From assembly GCF_030247195.1 (NCBI RefSeq), contig NC_080672.1:91708113-91772112 (forward strand): DNA of 64,000 bases. The letters run 5' to 3'. The number at the start of each line of letters is the position of its first letter. Position 1 is the first letter of the stretch. The position numbers and the translations under genes were made by a program. Positions 58,990 to 64,000 of the stretch are shown piece by piece. The DNA is from Topomyia yanbarensis (Eukaryota > Arthropoda > Insecta > Diptera > Culicidae). The notes under the pieces were generated by a model. The model was not told the origin of the DNA, did no database searches, and was given only the letters and a program-made list of their open reading frames with translations.

Positions 58990-59930
58990 TACAGAGAGTT
59001 ACATCTAACACCTATTCTCTACCAGGTCGGGCTAATGTTTGATAATTTCCTACATTAAGTATATGCAAATTTGTGCTGATTGAATAGTCCATCAATTCGG
59101 TGCATCTCAAATTGATATCTGAGCTGCCCCAAATTAGTTTGCATCATTGCCAATTATGAGTGGAAACTCATTTCTGCCACAGTATGATACAACCCTTTTA
59201 AAATCATCAGAAAGAGATTATTTATTATGCGGCGAATATGCTGAACAATAGACGTATTTTCTGTTTATGTTATCAACAGTCATATTGACTGTGACAGTAC
59301 AAATATCACGAGTTGTGAGGTCGGATAGAAGATATGCGTCGACAGCACTATTCACAAGTTTACATGCACGAGGCATTTCACGTGGATTTGTTATGCCATT
59401 CTGTTGTAAGCTGCGAAGACGGGTAGCTTTCCAACATAGAAGTGTCTTTCATGGAAATACAGTTCTTGAACCTACGGAAGCTTTTCCTTCCTGCACAAGG
59501 CGGGATAGATTCATAGTTGCTGTACGTTTATGCCGAAGATTAATTTGTGCTACTCTGATCATGGTCAATCAGAGTATTGCACATTTCATTACCGGCACTT
59601 ATTATACAACAACCAGAAGATATCAAACACGTTGGTTTATAATCACCTATAGCGAACCCGGAAATGGGCAATAATGACATGACCACCATTTGAATCCCAC
59701 GATTTTCGAAGAAACAAACGTTCACTGTGTAGGAGATTCGCTTAACTTAGCAGAGATAATGCCCACGACACTCCTTGCGCGATTAGCATATTTTAATCAT
59801 GCTAGTCATTCAGTCACGGCAGAACACATGCCACACGGCCTCTAGGCTGTTTTTCAGGAGAAAAATAATAGAATTATGTTATCAACTTCCTAGTGGACCA
59901 CAGCCACATCTGTTGTTAGTCGCATCGTAC
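58990..59930 (+). repeat. dispersed repeat X, copy 2
   Basis: Counterpart of 5905-6780; shared blocks run in the same order over about 850-900 bp. A third short piece (AACTCATGCGTAATTCTGTC and GAAAGTTACATTTAACACC) is at 60013-60056. Confidence 0.6.
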
Positions 59931-60409
59931 GACATGTGAACAGAAACCAATGAGTCAATTCTTTGCTGAAATACTTCGAGAGATTTTAACCTGCCGGATA
60001 CCAGCTTGCCAACTCATGCGTAATTCTGTCAGAGCAGAAAGTTACATTTAACACCTTTGAAAAACTTTGTAGTAATAAGCACAAGGACGTACACTGGAAA
60101 AATCCATTCATGGATTCGCGAAAGAAATCAATTTTTCGTCAACTGAACGATTTACGAATGTCGTGACCAAATTCCTGAAATATTGAATAGTGAGCCTCGT
60201 ATTCGTAAAACTATTTGTGTTTTTAAAGAAAAATAGTTCGCGCGAGGAATATATATGGTACTATATCATACCCTGTACATGTTTGGTATTCGATAGTGTT
60301 TATAATTTGGTTTGTATTAACTATATCAGCTACAAGAATCGACAGTTAAACAAATCATGTAGCTTTGTCACCATTTTCGCATTGTATCATCACGTTACCT
60401 TTATATTTT

Positions 60410-60750
60410 ATTCATGAGTATACTATCAGATTTTTGTTCAGGATTTCCGGACCTTTGTCACGATTCTCATAATTTGTATTCACGTTATCGAGATATTTTA
60501 TTCACAAGATTCGTATCGAATTTTTCTAGCAGAGTAGTATGATTTATGTGGTTTCAGGATCACGATTTTGGTAATTTATATTCACGTTATCGTGATATCT
60601 TAGTCACAAGTAAAGTGATTTGTGTTCATGATTTCAGGATCTTGTTCAAGATTTTCGATATTCTAGTCACGAGTGGTGTGATTCGTGTTCAGGATTTCAG
60701 GTTCTTACTCACGATTTTCGTAATTTATATACCGTATCTTGTTTTGTGAA
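60410..60750 (+). repeat. degenerate tandem repeat, unit about 110 bp
   Basis: Three units repeat GTTCAGGATTTCAGG, TCACGATTTTCGTAATTTAT, ATTCACGTTATCGTGATATC and TAGTCACRAGT in order. Confidence 0.65.
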
Positions 60751-60968
60751 CTATAAGACGAACATGATTTGTGGCTCTATAATGTATTTCTTGGTGCTCA
60801 GCGCAGCTTTAGTTTTCTGTTCGGACATCACATTGAACCTTATCAAATGAATAACAAACGTTCAGGGTCCTTATAGGTTTCTTAAATCTGCTGCTCGCAC
60901 CTATTACTAGTCACTAGACGCTCAACATAAGTATATGATATTTCATAATAAAAATCCATATTTTGTAG

Positions 60969-61068
60969 AGATATCACTAACCATTTTCAATTTCATGCAA
61001 CCCTGCATATGGTCATGAAGAACTATTCTCGTGAAAACTTCATGAAATTGAAAATGATTAGTGATATC
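60969..61068. repeat. 28-bp-arm hairpin
   Basis: Arms 60969-60996 and 61041-61068 are reverse complements with one mismatch, with a 44-base loop. It could be a small MITE or a foldback RNA; no further evidence. Confidence 0.75.
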
Positions 61069-61365
61069 TTCTAAATATCACAAGCACTCCAGATAGATCG
61101 TGAATCATGTACTACGAATCATGAACCAGTTTACGAACCCATGAATATTTTATGATTTTGTGAACTATTTCACGAACACGAATGTTCAGTCGTGACCAGT
61201 GATGTACCAAATCGGGTTTGTAAAATTTTGGGGAAAAAACAAAGGTTTTTTCCCGGTTAAAGCGGTTTTTTCATGGGAAGTTTGGGTTTTTTGAAGCTTT
61301 TGAAGTTTTAATAATTGAACATTAATGTATTGTTATCTAAACATTTGTTTTGATTAAGTTTTGTT

Positions 61366-61473
61366 TTTTTTGTGTTTCGAATTCATCTCGTCAGTAACTA
61401 GCACCATCTGGGTGTCTAGTTAGACGATGTATCTAAACTAGTACCCAAATTAGCACTAGTTAGACACAAAAAA
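61366..61473 (-). ncRNA. type III hammerhead ribozyme, family 2 monomer 1
   Basis: Minus strand: helix III TTTTTTGTGT, cleavage C, helix I (TAACTAG with CTAGTTA, extended by an inner hairpin of TCTAACTAG with CTAGTTTAGA), core CTGACGAG (plus-strand 61387-61394), short helix II with GAA loop, CGAAA, then ACACAAAAAA closing a 10-bp helix III. The core matches consensus; C at the variable position of CUGANGA is allowed. Confidence 0.85.
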
Positions 61474-61690
61474 TTCCAAACAGTTCACACGACATATGTG
61501 AACGCCTAAAGCCACATGTCCCGAATGATGTCCCGGGAAGCAGATATAGCTCTGGTTTGCTGACGAGAAAGCGAAGACGAACTCTTGTCTTTTGGTTCAA
61601 GAAACCAAACGCCTGGTATTATGCAATAAAAATTGGACTAAACCGTTTTGCGCGTTAAGGGCACAAGACCTAATTTTAATTAAGTTTTGT

Positions 61691-61798
61691 TTTTTTGTGT
61701 TTCGAATTCATCTCGTCAGTAACTAGCACCATCTGGGTGTCTAGTTAGACGATGTATCTAAACTAGTACCCAAATTAGCACTAGTTAGACACAAAAAA
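61691..61798 (-). ncRNA. type III hammerhead ribozyme, family 2 monomer 2
   Basis: Identical to monomer 1 at a spacing of 325 bases. Confidence 0.85.
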
Positions 61799-62015
61799 TT
61801 CCAAACAGTTCACACGACATATGTGAACGCCTAAAGCCACATGTCCCGAATGATGTCCCGGGAAGCAGATATAGCTCTGGTTTGCTGACGAGAAAGCGAA
61901 GACGAACTCTTGTCTTTTGGTTCAAGAAACCAAACGCCTGGTATTATGCAATAAAAATTGGACTAAACCGTTTTGCGCGTTAAGGGCACAAGACCTAATT
62001 TTAATTAAGTTTTGT

Positions 62016-62123
62016 TTTTTTGTGTTTCGAATTCATCTCGTCAGTAACTAGCACCATCTGGGTGTCTAGTTAGACGATGTATCTAAACTAGTACCCAAAT
62101 TAGCACTAGTTAGACACAAAAAA
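62016..62123 (-). ncRNA. type III hammerhead ribozyme, family 2 monomer 3
   Basis: Identical to monomer 1 at a spacing of 325 bases from monomer 2. Confidence 0.85.
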
Positions 62124-62340
62124 TTCCAAACAGTTCACACGACATATGTGAACGCCTAAAGCCACATGTCCCGAATGATGTCCCGGGAAGCAGATATAGC
62201 TCTGGTTTGCTGACGAGAAAGCGAAGACGAACTCTTGTCTTTTGGTTCAAGAAACCAAACGCCTGGTATTATGCAATAAAAATTGGACTAAACCGTTTTG
62301 CGCGTTAAGGGCACAAGACCTAATTTTAATTAAGTTTTGT

Positions 62341-62448
62341 TTTTTTGTGTTTCGAATTCATCTCGTCAGTAACTAGCACCATCTGGGTGTCTAGTTAGAC
62401 GATGTATCTAAACTAGTACCCAAATTAGCACTAGTTAGACACAAAAAA
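62341..62448 (-). ncRNA. type III hammerhead ribozyme, family 2 monomer 4
   Basis: Identical to monomer 1, again 325 bases on. Confidence 0.85.
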
Positions 62449-62665
62449 TTCCAAACAGTTCACACGACATATGTGAACGCCTAAAGCCACATGTCCCGAA
62501 TGATGTCCCGGGAAGCAGATATAGCTCTGGTTTGCTGACGAGAAAGCGAAGACGAACTCTTGTCTTTTGGTTCAAGAAACCAAACGCCTGGTATTATGCA
62601 ATAAAAATTGGACTAAACCGTTTTGCGCGTTAAGGGCACAAGACCTAATTTTAATTAAGTTTTGT

Positions 62666-62773
62666 TTTTTTGTGTTTCGAATTCATCTCGTCAGTAACTA
62701 GCACCATCTGGGTGTCTAGTTAGACGATGTATCTAAACTAGTACCCAAATTAGCACTAGTTAGACACAAAAAA
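62666..62773 (-). ncRNA. type III hammerhead ribozyme, family 2 monomer 5
   Basis: Complete motif in the last, incomplete monomer; a minus-strand transcript from here would meet this ribozyme first. Confidence 0.85.
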
Positions 62774-62981
62774 TTCCAAACAGTTCACACGACATATGTG
62801 AACGCCTAAAGCCACATGTCCCGAATGATGTCCCGGGAAGCAGATATAGCTCTGGTTTGCTGACGAGAAAGCGAAGACGAACTCTTGTCTTTTGGTTCAA
62901 GAAACAAAACTTAATTAAAATTAGGTCTTGTGCCCTTAACGCGCAAAACGGTTTAGTCCAATTTTTATTGCATTTGTTTTG

Positions 62982-63962
62982 GTTATGAGCATTATTGTCA
63001 TAAAGATTGGCCTAAATCTCAAAATTCTGATAAGTCTTTCTGGATTTAATCATTGCCTGATCGTTGATTCCACATTTCTTCACCAATTTTGTATTTAAAT
63101 AGGTTTCCAACACGAGCTAAGCTAAGTCTATTTCGTTTCTTACTGCGAATCCACAACCAGCCGAAAGAATTCGTATTGCAATTTGTGGGAGTTCTGATTG
63201 CGGTGCGGTCTCTTTCTGCGCATTACTCTTTTTTACTTTTTACCAAATTGAGTAGGCATTTACTAAATTTTTGAGTGAAAAATTATCTAACTTCGTTAAA
63301 AGTGAAACAACTTCTAAAATGAGTAACAAGCAGGACAAAAATGGCTTGTGCATCACATGATTATTCTGATTTTTATTAGTCAGGGTAACTATGACTGTTG
63401 TTCGATGATGTATTATATCAAACGAGCTGAAATTTGTTGGCTGCGGACTAAATGAGTGACCGAAAATAGATGTCGCAAGAACAAAACATGCTTCATAAAA
63501 CCTGTTGTAAATATATTAGAATATAAAAATCGAACAGGATCTCTTCCATGTAAGAGTCGATTAAAAAAACCTTTGGTATAAAAACCGTAAAAATATATGC
63601 GGTTCATACAAAATACTTTTCTTTATCCGACTTTCAATCTTGAATGTAACGTTATACGGATTTTGCTGCGAACCTATTATACTGGAGGTTCCTTGCCAAA
63701 CTTTTCGGGTGAGAACTTTCTAAGCGATTCTCATGCTGAAGGATCTCTGTCCGATTTTTACGTTTATGTTTACATTCGATTTTTACATTTTAAGATATTT
63801 GAAATGAGTATTGCAAAGCATGTTCTACCCTTGCCACTCTAATTTTCGGTTGCTTAAACCTAAATGCTAGATTCTTAAAAAAACGCTAAACAAGCATTCT
63901 AAATTCGATAAAACGCTTAAAACCCAAAAATAAAAACCAGGGAAGATTCAATTTTTCCCAGC
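62982..63962. other. interior of the hAT-like element, non-coding
   Basis: AT-rich with no recognisable transposase domain on either strand. Confidence 0.4.
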
Positions 63963-64000
63963 GGTACATCACTGGTCGTGACTATTATCCTTGGAATCAA

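Larger units (their letters stand above)
61342..62981. mobile_element. hammerhead-ribozyme tandem element, family 2 (retrozyme-like)
   Basis: CATTTGTTTTG flanks both sides (61342-61352, 62971-62981). Five direct 325-bp monomers, the last incomplete (to about 62905), are followed by an inverted partial monomer (about 62905-62972). By eye the five copies are identical apart from the length of the T-run in the first. Each carries a complete minus-strand hammerhead motif. Composition and end structure match family 1 at 40.2 kb. The left bases CAT of the duplication could also belong to the element. Confidence 0.87.
61189..63982. mobile_element. hAT-like non-autonomous element with 8-bp target duplication
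   Basis: GTCGTGAC flanks both sides (61189-61196, 63975-63982). The element ends are CAGTGATGTACC (61197-61208) and its inverse (63963-63974). A CAGTG terminus and 8-bp duplication are diagnostic of hAT transposons. Both subterminal regions carry TTTTTCCC/GGGAAAAA words. No hAT transposase was recognised. The ribozyme array 61353-62970 is nested inside. Confidence 0.85.

Noticed and set aside
61353..62905. CRISPR array
   Set aside because: Repeats are 325 bp without unique spacers, in a eukaryotic context; they are tandem monomers with a hammerhead motif.
52853..64000. remaining krz exons
   Set aside because: Looked for the expected C-domain continuation and clathrin-binding tail; nothing convincing, so they are assumed to lie beyond the window.

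Overview
The window looks like a gene-poor, transposon-rich stretch of an insect nuclear genome, most likely a culicine mosquito. The reasons are an intron-containing beta-arrestin gene of the kurtz type, an intronless mosquito-style trypsin with a TATA promoter and AATAAA signals, a tRNA-derived SINE, non-LTR (LINE) elements with a zinc-knuckle ORF1, and many short inverted-repeat elements. Nothing looks prokaryotic. The species cannot be fixed from the sequence.

Two host genes are supported, both on the + strand. A complete secreted trypsin lies at 127-903. The 5' two thirds of the non-visual arrestin gene (krz-like) starts with its ATG at 9149. Its coding exons are 9149-9240, 38229-38320, 38414-38556, 49834-50193, 50258-50415 and 52718-52852. 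All junctions have GT/AG ends, the reading frame holds throughout, and the exons give the first 326 codons. The remaining exons were not found and probably lie beyond base 64000. Intron 1 is 29.0 kb and intron 3 is 11.3 kb, both swollen by nested transposons.

Layout: 1-990 trypsin; 990-8900 intergenic, with a SINE, a 1.6-kb inverted-repeat element and a dispersed repeat; 9241-38228 krz intron 1, with a complete but non-coding LTR retrotransposon (9470-12770, tRNA-Tyr primer site, 5-bp target duplication), a decayed LINE (13.75-20.73 kb) invaded by a foldback and a MITE, a second LINE split by a 2.9-kb giant palindrome (22453-25378) with Transib/RAG-like features, a long satellite-like region (27.7-33.6 kb) and a second foldback (35.8-37.2 kb); 38.2-38.6 krz exons 2-3; 38.6-49.8 intron 3, with a tandem array carrying hammerhead ribozymes (40.2-41.3 kb), a decayed ribozyme copy, MITEs and LINE fragments; 49.8-52.9 krz exons 4-6; 52.9-64.0 more LINE debris, a TTAA-flanked MITE, and a hAT-like element (61197-63974) that itself carries a second hammerhead-ribozyme array.

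The most interesting system is a pair of related tandem-repeat retroelements, with monomers of about 344 bp and 325 bp. Each monomer encodes a recognisable self-cleaving hammerhead RNA with its conserved core, cleavage triplet and all three helices. Both arrays end in an inverted partial copy and are flanked by apparent 11-bp target duplications. This suggests non-autonomous, Penelope-type 'retrozyme' elements that move through self-cleaved, possibly circular, RNA. These calls come from reading the sequence alone; no alignment, folding program or database was run.
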